From assembly GCA_041399205.1 (NCBI GenBank), contig JAWKTK010000004.1:124001-188000 (forward strand): a stretch of DNA of 64,000 nucleotides, written 5' to 3'. The position numbers were made by a program, and so were the translations under genes. Every line of letters begins with the position of its first letter. Positions within the stretch are counted from its first letter, which is position 1. Below are positions 45,709-56,088 of the stretch, in pieces. Source of the stretch: JAGQOZ01 sp041399205. Lineage in GTDB: Bacteria > Planctomycetota > Planctomycetia > Pirellulales > Pirellulaceae. The notes under the pieces were generated by a model that saw only the letters and a list, made by a program, of their open reading frames with translations, made no database searches and had not been told where the DNA came from.

Positions 45709-47148
45709 ATGCGTATGTTCAAAAAATTGTGTGGCGAATCATTGGAATCGAAACGGTATTTGACCAACTTTACCAACATGACCCAAATTCATTCGGGACC
45801 AGCAGGTGATTACACAGAGTTGCACGCAACGGACTTTGACAACGACGGGGATGTCGATTTACTGTCCGCGTCTTATCGAGGGAACAAAGCCTTTTGGCAT
45901 GAAAACGACGGAAATGGGAACTTCGATAAACATGAGATTTCGGGTGCGTTTTCCAGGCCACTTGATATCAAATCAGCTGACATGAATGGCGATGGTATCC
46001 AAGACGTGGTGGTGGCGAATTTCGAATCGGGACACGTCCAGTGGTATCAGACGACCGCCTTTGGTGACCAACGGTTCTTCGGCGAAGCGAACAACATTAG
46101 CACTGAAATGACTGACGTGCGAAGGATTGAAGTCGTCGACATTGATGCGGATGGTGACTTGGATGTGATCGCGGCGCAGCGAAACTATTTGCGATTGTTT
46201 AGGAATCGAGGCAACGGTGATTTTGACCCCCAGGTGTTGGTCGCTGATGTCAGGAACAATGTGTATGACTTTGCGATCTCTGACTTCAACCATGACGGAA
46301 GACTTGATGTTACCGCAGTCACGACTTGCGTGGGCTGCAATTCGGTTGACACCGTTCGTACTGCGATGCAAACCGACGCTGGTTTATTTGTTCTAGGTAC
46401 AGAGTATTCAAGCACGTCTGACGTCCGCAGTGTGACCACTGGCGATTTCGACGGAGATGGCCGAACTGATATCGTCAGCGGTTTTGAAGCTGGAACGCTA
46501 TTCGCCTTTCGCCAGCAGTTGCGTGGATTCGAGCAGCCCATTCGCCTGACCGACGAAATGAACGTGCCGATTCGGATCTTGGCCGCCGACATGAATGGCG
46601 ATGGTCGTTTGGATTTGATTGGCACTTCGTTTTCCACAGGACGAGTGTCCATTTTGGAGAACGAAGGTGCAAACGAAATTGCTTTCAGTCCAGCTCGTCC
46701 TATCGACCAGCGATTTGTCGAACCATACGATCTGGTTGCGGCAGATTTTGACGGAGACGGAGACTTGGATATTGCGGTCAGCAGTTCCGGAGATACCGGC
46801 GCGTCCAAGATTCACGTGCTAGAGCAACGTCTGGTTGGCGATGTCAATGATGATGGACGATTCAATTCGTCAGATTTGGTCGCCATTTTTCAGGCAGGTG
46901 AGTACGAAGACGGAGTCGATGGCAATTCGACGTTTGAAACAGGAGATTGGAATGGCGATGGGGAATTCAATACCCAAGATCTAGTCAAGGCGTTTCAGGA
47001 AGGAGCGTATTCGGCTGCTGCGGTGGCCGATGCTGTAGATTCGGTCTTTCAGCAAATAAATACCAGTGACAACCGAGCGAATTCTTCCGTTCGCGAATGG
47101 CAGAATACCTCGGCAGCAAGGACGATTCCGTTCCTGCTGGTCGAATAA
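45709..47148 (+). CDS. FG-GAP/VCBS repeat surface protein with dockerin
   Basis: 479 residues from ATG 45709 (MRMFKKLCGESLESKRYLTN), which has an LEPR-like opening (ESLESKRYL) and GGGGAAACC upstream. Six to seven FG-GAP repeats, each with D-x-D-x-D-G-D-x-D (FDNDGDVDLL, MNGDGIQDVV, IDADGDLDVI, FDGDGRTDIV, FDGDGDLDIA). The C-terminal dockerin-type pair (VNDDGRFNSSDLVAIFQAGE, DWNGDGEFNTQDLVKAF) is nearly the same as in the 1782-residue protein. Likely displayed on the surface by the same route. Confidence 0.85.
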   Translation: MRMFKKLCGESLESKRYLTNFTNMTQIHSGPAGDYTELHATDFDNDGDVDLLSASYRGNKAFWHENDGNGNFDKHEISGAFSRPLDIKSADMNGDGIQDVVVANFESGHVQWYQTTAFGDQRFFGEANNISTEMTDVRRIEVVDIDADGDLDVIAAQRNYLRLFRNRGNGDFDPQVLVADVRNNVYDFAISDFNHDGRLDVTAVTTCVGCNSVDTVRTAMQTDAGLFVLGTEYSSTSDVRSVTTGDFDGDGRTDIVSGFEAGTLFAFRQQLRGFEQPIRLTDEMNVPIRILAADMNGDGRLDLIGTSFSTGRVSILENEGANEIAFSPARPIDQRFVEPYDLVAADFDGDGDLDIAVSSSGDTGASKIHVLEQRLVGDVNDDGRFNSSDLVAIFQAGEYEDGVDGNSTFETGDWNGDGEFNTQDLVKAFQEGAYSAAAVADAVDSVFQQINTSDNRANSSVREWQNTSAARTIPFLLVE

Positions 47149-47479
47149 GCTCGCGGCGAAATGCGTATGTCTACTGTCCAGTGCGGCGTGATGTCGAACG
47201 CCGCAATTCCGGACGCCCATGCTGATTCCACTAGCGAAGTTCACAAACAATTCTGCGTTCAAAACGGACGTCTTATGCTCGACAGTATTCCTTCAGGCGC
47301 AAACGTTGTACGTCTGCATATTCCAGGACGATTTTTCGCATAGCGACCTCCGCACCAGACACACTTCGGGGCCCAAATGCGTTAAAGTATCGGAGTAAAC
47401 GATCCTACTGTGACGCCTTCGCTGTGGATGCGTTCCGTCGCAGCGAGAGGACGAGGACAATTGTTCCAAGGAGCAAGGT
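47149..47479. other. Intergenic stretch, no gene seen
   Basis: 331 bases between the FG-GAP gene and arsM. Short opposing open frames lack coding character. No repeat or terminator with a U-run recognised. It must hold the arsM-arsS promoter. Confidence 0.5.
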
Positions 47480-48647
47480 GTGAAGTCTGACATGCGAACG
47501 ACATCGACAACAGAATCGGAAGTTTACCATCGGTATGCATCGGCTGCGCAAAGTGTCGAGCCGGCTTTGTGCTGCCCGGTCGAATATTCCAAAGATTTGC
47601 TGCAGGTTATTCCGGACGAAATTATTGAAAAAGATTACGGCTGTGGCGATCCCACTCCGTATGTGAAGCCAGGCGATACTGTCTTGGATTTGGGCGCCGG
47701 CGGTGGCAAGCTTTGTCTTATTGCATCTCAGTTGGTGGGCGAAACGGGCCGAGTGATCGGTGTGGATTGCAATCAAGAAATGTTGGCGTTGGCCAGAAAA
47801 CATGCACCTACCGTGGCGGATCGAATCGGCTACAGCAATGTCGATTTTCGGTACGGTTTGATTCAGGATTTGGCGCTGGATTTACAGGCATTAGAGAATG
47901 GGCTGGCAGAATCTCCCGTTCGCAACGCCAACGATTATTTGGCACTGCGACATTTGGAAGATCGCTTGCGACAGGAGCAACCGCTGGTTGAAAGCAATTC
48001 GGTAGATTGTGTCTTGTCCAACTGTGTCTTGAATTTGGTTCGTCAACAAGATCGCACGCAGTTGTTTCGCGAAATTTTCCGAGTGCTCAAGAATGGTGGA
48101 CGCGCAGCGATTAGTGATATCGTTTCTGACGAAGATGTCCCTGAACACTTACAGCAAGACGGAACGCTGTGGTCCGGTTGTATTTCCGGGGCGTTTCGTG
48201 AAGACAAATTCGTGGATGCTTTTCGCGAAGCCGGATTCGTTGGCATGCAGATTGTGAAGCGTCAGGTCGAACCGTGGCAAGTTGTCGAAGGGATTGAATT
48301 TCGTTCGATGACTATCGTAGCGTACAAAATCGAAGGGCCGTGTTTGGATCGAAATCAAGCTCTGTGTACGCCGGTCCTTTCAAAACCGTTTACGACGACG
48401 GGCATGTTTTTCACCGAGGCCAACGTATTGCCGTGTGCGGAAAACTGTTCCAGCAATACCAAAAAGAACCCTACGCTGACATGTTTTATCCGCTGGAGCC
48501 CGTGTGGCGGTGCCGACGGAACAAGCCAGTCACGTTTGACTGTCACGGCGGCACGTTACGGAGGCAAGCCAGAAATGGAAGGGGCACAATTATTTGCAGA
48601 CCATTGCCAACACGGACGGCTGCTGTGGCGAAGATGGCTGCTGTTAA
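47480..48647 (+). pseudogene. arsM: Arsenite methyltransferase (arsenosugar pathway), frameshifted C-terminus
   Basis: GTG start 47480 (AGGAG six bases upstream); ATG 47492 is an alternative. SAM-dependent methyltransferase that transfers methyl groups to As(III): motif I DTVLDLGAGGGKLCLIASQL, post-I RVIGVDCNQEMLALARKH, and cysteines in VDCVLSNCVLNL and SGCISGAFRE, as in ArsM. Frames change at about 48352 (VYAGPFKTVYDDGHVFHRGQ follows) and at least twice more near 48560-48590, ending HNYLQTIANTDGCCGEDGCC to TAA at 48645-48647. A Cys-rich GCCGEDGCC tail is typical. Conserved residues survive on all sides, so sequence error may explain the breaks. Confidence 0.8.
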
Positions 48648-48709
48648 ACACCATGTGCAAGTGAGTCGCCTGTTCTGTATTGCGTAACGGAGAAAAGGAA
48701 AGATTGGAC

Positions 48710-49758
48710 ATGCCGCTGACGTTGGCCAAATTGGACAGTGAAATCGTGGACCCTGCCAGACAAGTTAAGCTTTTGAAGCGGACAATGAATGCCTATTTCG
48801 CGACCTGGTGCGCGACGGCTTACTCGACTTGACGGCCGAACGTCTGGACGTTTTGCAAGTCAATGTCGGCAAGCTTTGCAATCAGACATGTTCGCACTGT
48901 CATGTGGATGCCGGACCGCATCGTCGCGAATTGATGACGCGTGAAACAATGGAAGCGTGTCTTCGCATGGTGCGTTTAGCCCATGTCGAAACGGTGGACA
49001 TCACCGGCGGCGCGCCGGAAATGAATCCGCATTTTCGTTGGTTCGTCCAGCAATTAAGATCGCTTGGTTGTCGAGTGTTAGATCGTTGTAACTTGACCAT
49101 TCTGACCGTGGCGGGATACCAAGACCTGCCAGAATTTCTGGCGAAGTATCACGTTCAAGTGGTTGCTTCGTTGCCGTGCTACTTGGAAGAGAACACGGAT
49201 CGGCAACGCGGTGACGGTGTGTTTCGTAGATCGATCCAAGGTTTGCAAAAGCTAAATGCGTGTGGATATGGCGATTCGAACAGCGGGCTCGAGTTGGTGT
49301 TAGTGTTCAATCCGGTGGGGACTTCGCTGCCGCCGAATCAAAACGAATTGGAGCAAGCGTATCGCGACCAGTTGTTGGAACGTTTTGGTATCCGCTTCAA
49401 TCGACTGTTTACTGTGACCAACATGCCTATCAGCCGCTTTCTAGAGGATCTGATTCGGCAAGGTCGATACGAAACTTACATGGAAACGTTGGTCCAGGCG
49501 TTCAATTCGCAGACGGTGACGGGATTGATGTGTCGCAATACATTATCCGTCGATTGGAAGGGGAACCTATTCGACTGTGATTTCAACCAAATGTTAGATC
49601 TCCACTCGCACGGGATTCCTCGTAATGTAAACGAAGTGACCGGTGCGAACGTCCACGATGTCATTGCTAGGAAAATTCGCACGGGCCGTCATTGTTTTGG
49701 TTGTACGGCGGGGGCGGGGTCGAGTTGCCAAGGTGCGATTGCCGAAGACGAAGCGTAG
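48710..49758 (+). pseudogene. arsS: Arsenosugar biosynthesis radical-SAM protein, one frameshift
   Basis: Starts MPLTLAKLDSEIVDPARQVK at 48710; the frame breaks near 48785 and resumes NECLFRDLVRDGLLDLTAER. The radical-SAM cluster is CNQTCSHCHVDAGPHRRELM, then the ArsS/DUF3641 blocks VDITGGAPEMNPHFRWFV, VVASLPCYLEENTDRQRGDG, LELVLVFNPVGTSLPPNQNE, LFTVTNMPISRF and the Cys-rich end DCDFNQML...CFGCTAGAGSSCQG. Converts dimethylarsinate derivatives toward arsenosugars after ArsM. 63 bases after the arsM stop, same strand. Confidence 0.82.
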
Positions 49759-49821
49759 GCTCGGTTCGGCGAATCGATCACGGTGTAAGAAACAAACGAA
49801 CGTTCCAATGGGATATGGAAC

Positions 49822-50025
49822 TTAGCGACGCAACGCGTTTCGCTTTCTGACCAGATAAAAGACGTTTTCCAGTTCAGCTCGGCTCAGGTGTTTTCGGTGA
49901 TCCCAAGCTCGTCGGTCGCTGGCGGACTCCATCCACCAAACCGCTTCTAGCAATTCTTGATCCGTCTTGTGGCCAACGTCTTCTCGGCTCCATTTGCCAT
50001 AGGATGTTGCTGTAGGGTTGTCCAT
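49822..50025 (-). CDS. Small conserved-looking hypothetical protein
   Basis: 67 residues from ATG 50025 (MDNPTATSYGKWSREDVGHK). Acidic middle EAVWWMESASDRRAW and end VFYLVRKRNALRR. No family recognised. It converges on arsS with a 63-base spacer. The relation to arsenic is unclear; it could be a small chromosomal protein of its own. Confidence 0.5.
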   Translation of the reverse strand: MDNPTATSYGKWSREDVGHKTDQELLEAVWWMESASDRRAWDHRKHLSRAELENVFYLVRKRNALRR

Positions 50026-50054
50026 CGGATGTCTCTCGACTCGGTAGAGGATGA

Positions 50055-50432
50055 TTAGCTAGGCAAATCCAGTTCTTTAGGTCGAGAATATTCGACCGAT
50101 TCTTGGCCTTGGTCGATACACTTGCCAAGCATTTCCAATCGAGCCATCGCGTCTGGTGGTAGCAGCAAGCCGGATTCCATTATTTGACCTTTCGAACAAG
50201 AAGGTTTTGCCTCGAGAGATTGACGGACAGGTCCAATGGCAAATGTCGTACCAATAGAAATACGCCAAACTTTGACGCTGGCAGAGCCAAGAGTTGCCGC
50301 TTGTTTGTGCTTTGAGTGCGGTCGTTCAATGCACTTCGTCTTGATTGCGGGAAAATACTGGAAGTGTGGAGAATATGTTTGAGTTTGGCGTTTTCGATTG
50401 ATCTTCTTGGGCTGCACGTGGAAATCGTTCAA
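50055..50432 (-). CDS. Doubtful hypothetical reading frame
   Basis: 125-codon frame from ATG 50432 (MNDFHVQPKKINRKRQTQTY) ending PKELDLPS. Its C-terminal third (PPDAMARLEMLGKCIDQGQE) looks coding-like but the N-terminal part does not. The 4-base overlap with the haem gene stop at 50429 may mean translation coupling, or simply that a real gene is broken here. No function suggested. Confidence 0.3.
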   Translation of the reverse strand: MNDFHVQPKKINRKRQTQTYSPHFQYFPAIKTKCIERPHSKHKQAATLGSASVKVWRISIGTTFAIGPVRQSLEAKPSCSKGQIMESGLLLPPDAMARLEMLGKCIDQGQESVEYSRPKELDLPS

Positions 50433-53032
50433 TCGGCCGACTTGGACAGGAACGTTACCAGATCGATTGCTTCGCCGGGCGTCAGCAGATCCAACAAGCC
50501 GCGTGGCATCAGTGACGTCGGCGAAGCTTCGTAGCCTTCAATTTCGGCAGCGGAAAATCTGCGATTCGAACCGTCATCTAACGTGAGGACGATGGCGCCG
50601 CCTGTCTTGTGATCCAATTGGAGTCCTCGATGAGATTTTCCGTCCGAAGTGTACACAATCCAAGCTTGGTACTGAGGAGCGAAGTCATTGGATGGATGAA
50701 GAATGGCATCGACAATCTGAGCCTTGCTCTTGGACTTGCCAACGTTACTCAAATCGGGTCCCAGTACGCCACCCTTGCCGTTCAAGCTATGGCATTGTCG
50801 ACACTGCGACCGCGTATCCAGGAACACTCGCCGGCCTCGTTCTTCACTCCCTTTTGCTGACAGTAACGTGTCACGCCATTCGTCTTCCGAGCGATTCTGT
50901 CCGGACGAAGGTAATTGTAGCCGTTCGGCAACCACTGGACGTAACGTAAGTTGGGCTAACTGGTTGTTGAGCTGCGGATGGCGATCGCGTGCGAGCCACG
51001 AACGCAGGGTCCGAGCGGCTTCGATGGCGATATCATCGTTGGCGTCCGTCAATAACGACATAAGGAATTGCGTGTCTTTCCATTGGACATTCGCCAGCGC
51101 GAACAAGGCATCGGCGCGCACAGAAGCTTCTTGCTGTTCGTCGATCGCGATGGATACTAGCTGACCAAGAAATGGTGTGCGCTGCGGCGCATCTAAATTG
51201 GCAATACGCCGAATCGAGGCAACTTGGATTTCCGGTTCGGAATGTAGCCACTGGGACAACAAGTCGTTGTGATTCGCTGCCAGTTCATCCGAGAGACCGG
51301 CAATCAGATGGCCGCGAACTGCAGGCGATAACGACGCGTCCTGAGCTAATCGGATTTCAAAGTCCGGCGGCAGTCCGCACCAGTTCGGCGGACCGATTCA
51401 CCGAATGTTGCCTTCGCTGTCGAACAAAATCTTTCCTGTGAACATGCCACTGTCGCCAAATACGTTTCCAACAACATCGGCGTTACAGGGGCAATTTCCA
51501 GCGACTTTTGCAGTTCAGGCAGCAGAGATGTTTGCATCGATTCACCGGCCCAAATCAATGCCGCTTGTCGAATGGTAACATCCGTGTCGACTAAGTAACG
51601 GCGTGAATGGCGACTGCGTCATCCGGTGTTCGTCGGCGTTGCGCCAGCACTGCGGCTAAGCGAATCTGGCGATTGGACGATGTGCGAAGTTGGTTGCGCA
51701 GTGTATCGTTTCCTGCATCACTCAGCTTCATCACAGCAGCATGGCGGACGACGCTGGAAGAATGCTGCAACGCGTCTGTCAGAGTTGCTGCGTCCAGCGG
51801 ATTATTTTGGTTTTGTAGCGTTTAATGGTTGTTCGAACGGGATCGGGCAGGGGAGTGGAGAATTCGGGCAGCGGTTCTTGCAAAGATGAAGACGCGGCCG
51901 CCGCGGCTGGTGAGATTCGCCAGATTCGACCTTTGCCGTGGTTCGGATAGTCGACCAACATCCAATCGGTCACAAACAGGTTGCCGAGTGAATCGGCTGC
52001 GAAGGCCACGGGTCGAAAGTTCTTGTCGCCGATAACAAACGGCTGGTGGGGCGTGGAACGAGCGTTCCGTTTTGATGAGAAAGTTGAAATCGTTCGATCG
52101 AATTTCGTTCAAATGGACACCAGCACACTGTCTTGGTAGTCGATCGGCAGAGATGTGCGTCGGCAGTCGATCGGGCCGCTTGCCGCCTCGCCCGTACCGG
52201 CCAAATACGGGAGCGTGCCGGGCAGTTCGCCGTCCCAGCCTTGGTACGGATGTGTTCCGGCGCCTCCATAAATCGACTTGTAACCATAGTCGCCGCCGAA
52301 AAACCGCTTGCAACAAACGATTAGGGCCTCGAGCGTCCGGGTCGTTGTCTACAACCAGCAAGCGTCCGCCGCATCGAATTTCAGATCAAAGGGATTCCAG
52401 AATCCTGTGGCGAATTCACCATCTTCGACTTCCGTCCGTCGACTGCGAATGATACTACCGCCATCGCCATAACTTCGACTAACGATTCGTCCGGTCCTGC
52501 GATGCGATACATGACTGCCCGTGTTGCCTCGAGCAACATACATGTGACCAGTCTTATCGAACGTGATTCCCAAAAGGCTGTTATGAGCGTAGCGTTCTTG
52601 CGTTTCCAACTGCAGCACGACATGGTGACTGGCATGCCATCGATTTCTATCTGGCAGGTGGACAACGGTTCGAGCGCACACGACGTACAAATCACCGTCT
52701 GGCGAAAACGCCAAATTCATCGCTTCCCGTAATCCGTCGGCAAAGACAGACTGCTGGTCAAATTGTCCGTCGTTGTCTCGGTCTACAAACACCTTGATGC
52801 GATCCGACGTGGGGCCAGCGTAGGACTTCGATCGTAAATGAGTGTGTGATTCGATGACAAAAATGCGATCGTCCGCGGAAATGGCCATACCGATGGGCGT
52901 GACGATGTCAGGATCTTCGGCGAACAAGTTGATTTGAAGTCGACGGTCAATCACGCGTGGAATGGGCGTGTCCTGGGCCTTTATCGAAGAGGCCGGAATA
53001 GTCACGGTCGCGATCACCCACGCGATTGTCAT
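50429..53032 (-). pseudogene. PVC-type haem-binding dehydrogenase-like protein, multiply frameshifted
   Basis: ATG 53032 (MTIAWVIATVTIPASSIKAQ, signal peptide). The beta-propeller part is good to about 52350 (IVTPIGMAISADDRIFVIES, VFVDRDNDGQFDQQSVFADG, AFSPDGDLYVVC) with GFWNPFDLKFDAADACW. Several frame changes follow between about 52350 and 51270 (pieces DNDPDARGPNRLLQAVFGGD, FAADSLGNLFVTDWMLVDYP). HEAT-like repeats come next, then an intact c-type haem site CRQCH in the segment QCRQCHSLNGKGGVLGPDLS and the final GLLDLLTPGEAIDLVTFL. Such proteins are abundant in planctomycetes and are exported. The number of breaks makes a functional copy unlikely unless the sequence is faulty. Confidence 0.75.
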
Positions 53033-55125
53033 GCGAATAATGCGGTTTGGTCCATTTCATTCGGTGGTGGTTTCCTGAGTTCTGTTGGGTCAATCTGTTC
53101 GAGCAGGTTTTGGCATGCATCGACGTGGGATTGATAGATGGAATTCGTCAACAACTCGTTTCGCGTCGGCCAACGCTTGCGATAAGACATGCAACCGCTT
53201 TTTCGCGTTGGTCTAGTTCGTCTAGATCCGAGCTCTTCGCCATCGAGAACGCACGTGGTCAATCTGAAAGGGAATCATTTGGTTGTTTGGCAGCCAACGG
53301 TAAAACGCTGCTCGCTTTTGAAAATAGACGCCAACGCATTCGGCAGGTCGTATTGTCGCTCGTAATGATTGGCTTCGATTTCAGTAATGGTGTTGTAAGT
53401 GTCGCATGCTGTGGCTTTTCGTCGATGGTTTGCGGTGGAATTCCAGGTATCGGCGCGCTTCGGCTTCAACATTCTCTTTTGTTGTCTTCTGATTGGTGCG
53501 CCTGAACAAGCGTAATCGAGGCGGCGGCGGTTCAGGAAATCGGACGTCGTCAGGACGAAGTCTTGAGCGCTTGAAGCATTTCATCCTTTGGCTGGTTCCA
53601 ATGTTCCGTCGACTTGTAAGCTGTGTAGCTGAAATAGATGAAACAGATCAAAATGGTATGCATTGTCTGGGTGTCGCGGATAACTTTCGAAAACCGCCAA
53701 CGCACGAGTTTCTGACTGGCTCGCTCGTTCTTTTTGACCGCTGGCGTTGAGCATCATGGACCATTGATGCAGTGTCGTGGCAAATTGGTCCAGCAAGGCT
53801 TCATCGTCTGGACGGCGCTGTAGGACAAGTTCATACACGTCGACGTTTTTTCCAGGACCATTGCCTTTTCTTCGGGGTCCTGATATTTGCGGCCAGGTGA
53901 TTTTAGAGGAACAAACAGTGTGTAGTTCAATCCGTGGTGAGCGACGTCCAGGTTTTCTTCGGCTTCGATATAACGTTTCGCCGCAGACTGCCAAAGAATC
54001 GTCATGCCTGCCAAGGCGATCATGCCGGTCAGAAGTAATGCAGCAGAAAGAGCGGTTACGGTTCGATTCAATCGAACCCATTCCGTCATGCGGCGAATAC
54101 GCGATGATGGTTCGCCTTCACACTGATGTCACGGACGAACCGCTGAAGGCTTCACGCCCAATTTTCCGACTGTTTGCGCGGTTGGATGGCTCCTTGCTCG
54201 GGCATTTTAGGCAAATGACTTCTAAATCAATGTGACGTTAGGAGCCAACTGCCGAATCGGCAACAACTTGATTTCTTTGTAAGGCGGTAAGTTGCCGAAT
54301 GAGCGATGATTCGCGAAAGGGCGGCCGACCTGTGAGTAAACGGTACAACGTGCGCCAATTCCGTAGACGTCGATTAGGCTGGAACGAGTCATTCGAGTTC
54401 GAATCACATTGTTCTGGTGTTGAACAGCTCAGAAGTTCCTAAAATCACTCCCGAAATGGTCTGGGACATTTGTGTTGACTTCAACGAGCAATCCCGAAGT
54501 CGGTGACGACGGTTTGACCAGCTGGAGTGACAAGAATGTTGCTGGAGTCAAATCTCGGTGCACGATGTGTGCTGCTATTGGATGAGTATGTTCTCACGCT
54601 GCGAGTGACGCTTAGCAACAGTGTGGCAATTTGTTTGGCGTCACAGTGGTTTTGTTCTTACATGATGGTCAATCGTCGCCATCGATCAAGCGGCATGATC
54701 AAATAATGCAGGCTAATGGTGTTGGTCGAATTTTGGCGATACCCGGGTGGTCCAATTCGGAAAGGATCAGTCGTTCTGCGATCAAATCGATTCGCTGGCG
54801 TTGTTCTGCATGGCGGTGTTTTCGAACAGAACTTTGATTGCCACCGTTCGTTTGACTGGCTGGGAGTGGTGGATGGCGTGAAATACCACGCTATTGCCGC
54901 GACCAATTTCGTGCTGCAAGATGTAGCGACCCAGTTTTGTCCCCGGCTTCCATTGATCCGCGATAGGCACTTCGTTTCCATCTGGGGTTGTGGTGCCGGT
55001 GACGGAAGCAACGGTTTTCCCAGAGCGATTCGTCCAGAAACTTTGGCGCGTTCCGCGGCGTTGTTCCAATGTTCTTGATCGGCATGGCTGTCGGACGATG
55101 GAGACGATGGGTGTTGATCTTTCAT
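53029..55125 (-). pseudogene. Ser/Thr protein kinase, heavily frameshifted
   Basis: From ATG 55125 (MKDQHPSSPSSDSHADQEHW). N-lobe: LGRYILQHEIGRGNSVVFHA and KRTVAIKVLFEN (one frame). The catalytic segment is split over frames: HIVHRDL then SNILVTPAGQTVVTDFGIA near 54580-54490. A membrane segment (AALLLTGMIALAGMTILW) near 54050 and TPR-like helices follow, and the frame at 53262-53029 ends QTALFA with a stop overlapping the ATG of the haem protein gene (ATGA). Many breaks, so a non-functional gene unless the sequence is wrong. Part of a sigma-kinase-haem protein operon. Confidence 0.65.
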
Positions 55126-55136
55126 GCAAGTCTCAA

Positions 55137-55751
55137 TCAATGATCGTGTAGACGCCTGTTCGCTCGGAAGTCATGCTTGAGCATTTCGTCCGCCAGCGTT
55201 CGATACAGCCAACACCATACCGACCGCCATTCCCATTCGACCGTAGAAATTCCGATTCCCAAAATTTCCGCGCAATCTCTTTGTGAGTGTTGCCGCCAAG
55301 AAACGCAGTTCAACCACTTCGGCTTGTCGCGGATATTTTTCGGAAAGTTCAATTAGGGCGTCATTCAGCAGAATCAGTTTGACACGCCCTGTGCATCCAG
55401 TGCGTCCAGGATAAACTCGAACGGCAGACGATGCATATCTGCTCCGCGTTTCTGACGCGTCTGTTTACGAGCCTCATCGACCAGAACTTCCCGAACCGCT
55501 TCGCATACGCTGCCACTGCCAGATAGCGTCGATTGGGCGCGAAGTCTAAACAGTTAGAGCGAAAGAAGTTTCCGGAGGAAGACTTCGCTGACAATGTCGG
55601 TTGCGTCGTGTTGATCACGGGGCATGTTCCATTTTAGTCGTCGCAATTCTCTGCGAATGGTATCGGCGAGCCAGCGAGCAATCTGGTCTTTTGCCTGAGG
55701 GTTACCTTCGCGTGCGAGTAGCAGGATTTCCGTAATTTGAGAGCTGGCCAT
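55137..55751 (-). pseudogene. ECF-type sigma factor, frameshifted
   Basis: ATG 55751: MASSQITEILLLAREGNPQA, IARWLADTIRRELRRLKWNM and SEVFLRKLL form region 2. Later pieces are FAPNRRYLAVAAYA, VREVLVDEARKQTRQKR (linker) and region 4 KEIAEILGIGISTVEWEWRS, ending FRANRRLHDH at 55137. At least three frame changes. It lies 11 bases upstream of the kinase gene in the same direction. A second ECF-kinase pair in this window, besides the divergent pair at 44.9 kb. Confidence 0.65.
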
Positions 55752-56088
55752 GAAGGTGCGGGTAGCGAATTGAACGGGCTGGGGGATATCGAACGAGATT
55801 AACTCCTAGTAGAAATCACAACGCAGTGTCATGCAAGTATGAAATGCCGTTTAGTGGTTTACCGGTTGGTCTGTTTTCGCACACGCGAGATGTTCGAACC
55901 GAATTGTTGTAACGTCCGGAACATGTTCGGTGCCCGTCGGTCACTGAAAGAAACACCGCGCCAACTCTGCTATGATGGTCAAATCGCCTGGTTCGAATCC
56001 TGTGTTCGCGTTTCATTGGACAGGCGTGAAGCGTGCTTGGGTTGGAGTGGTTCGCTTTGTCTAACGTGTGTAATTAGGAATCGAACAA
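55752..56088. other. Intergenic stretch, no gene seen
   Basis: 337 bases between the decayed sigma gene and the esterase. It holds short opposing open frames but no coding-like gene and no clear terminator. A GGTTCGAATCC string near 55990 looks like a tRNA T-arm but no tRNA folds around it. Confidence 0.5.

Noticed and set aside
55980..56010. tRNA-like T-arm GGTTCGAATCC
   Set aside because: No acceptor, D or anticodon arms can be folded around it; it is likely chance.
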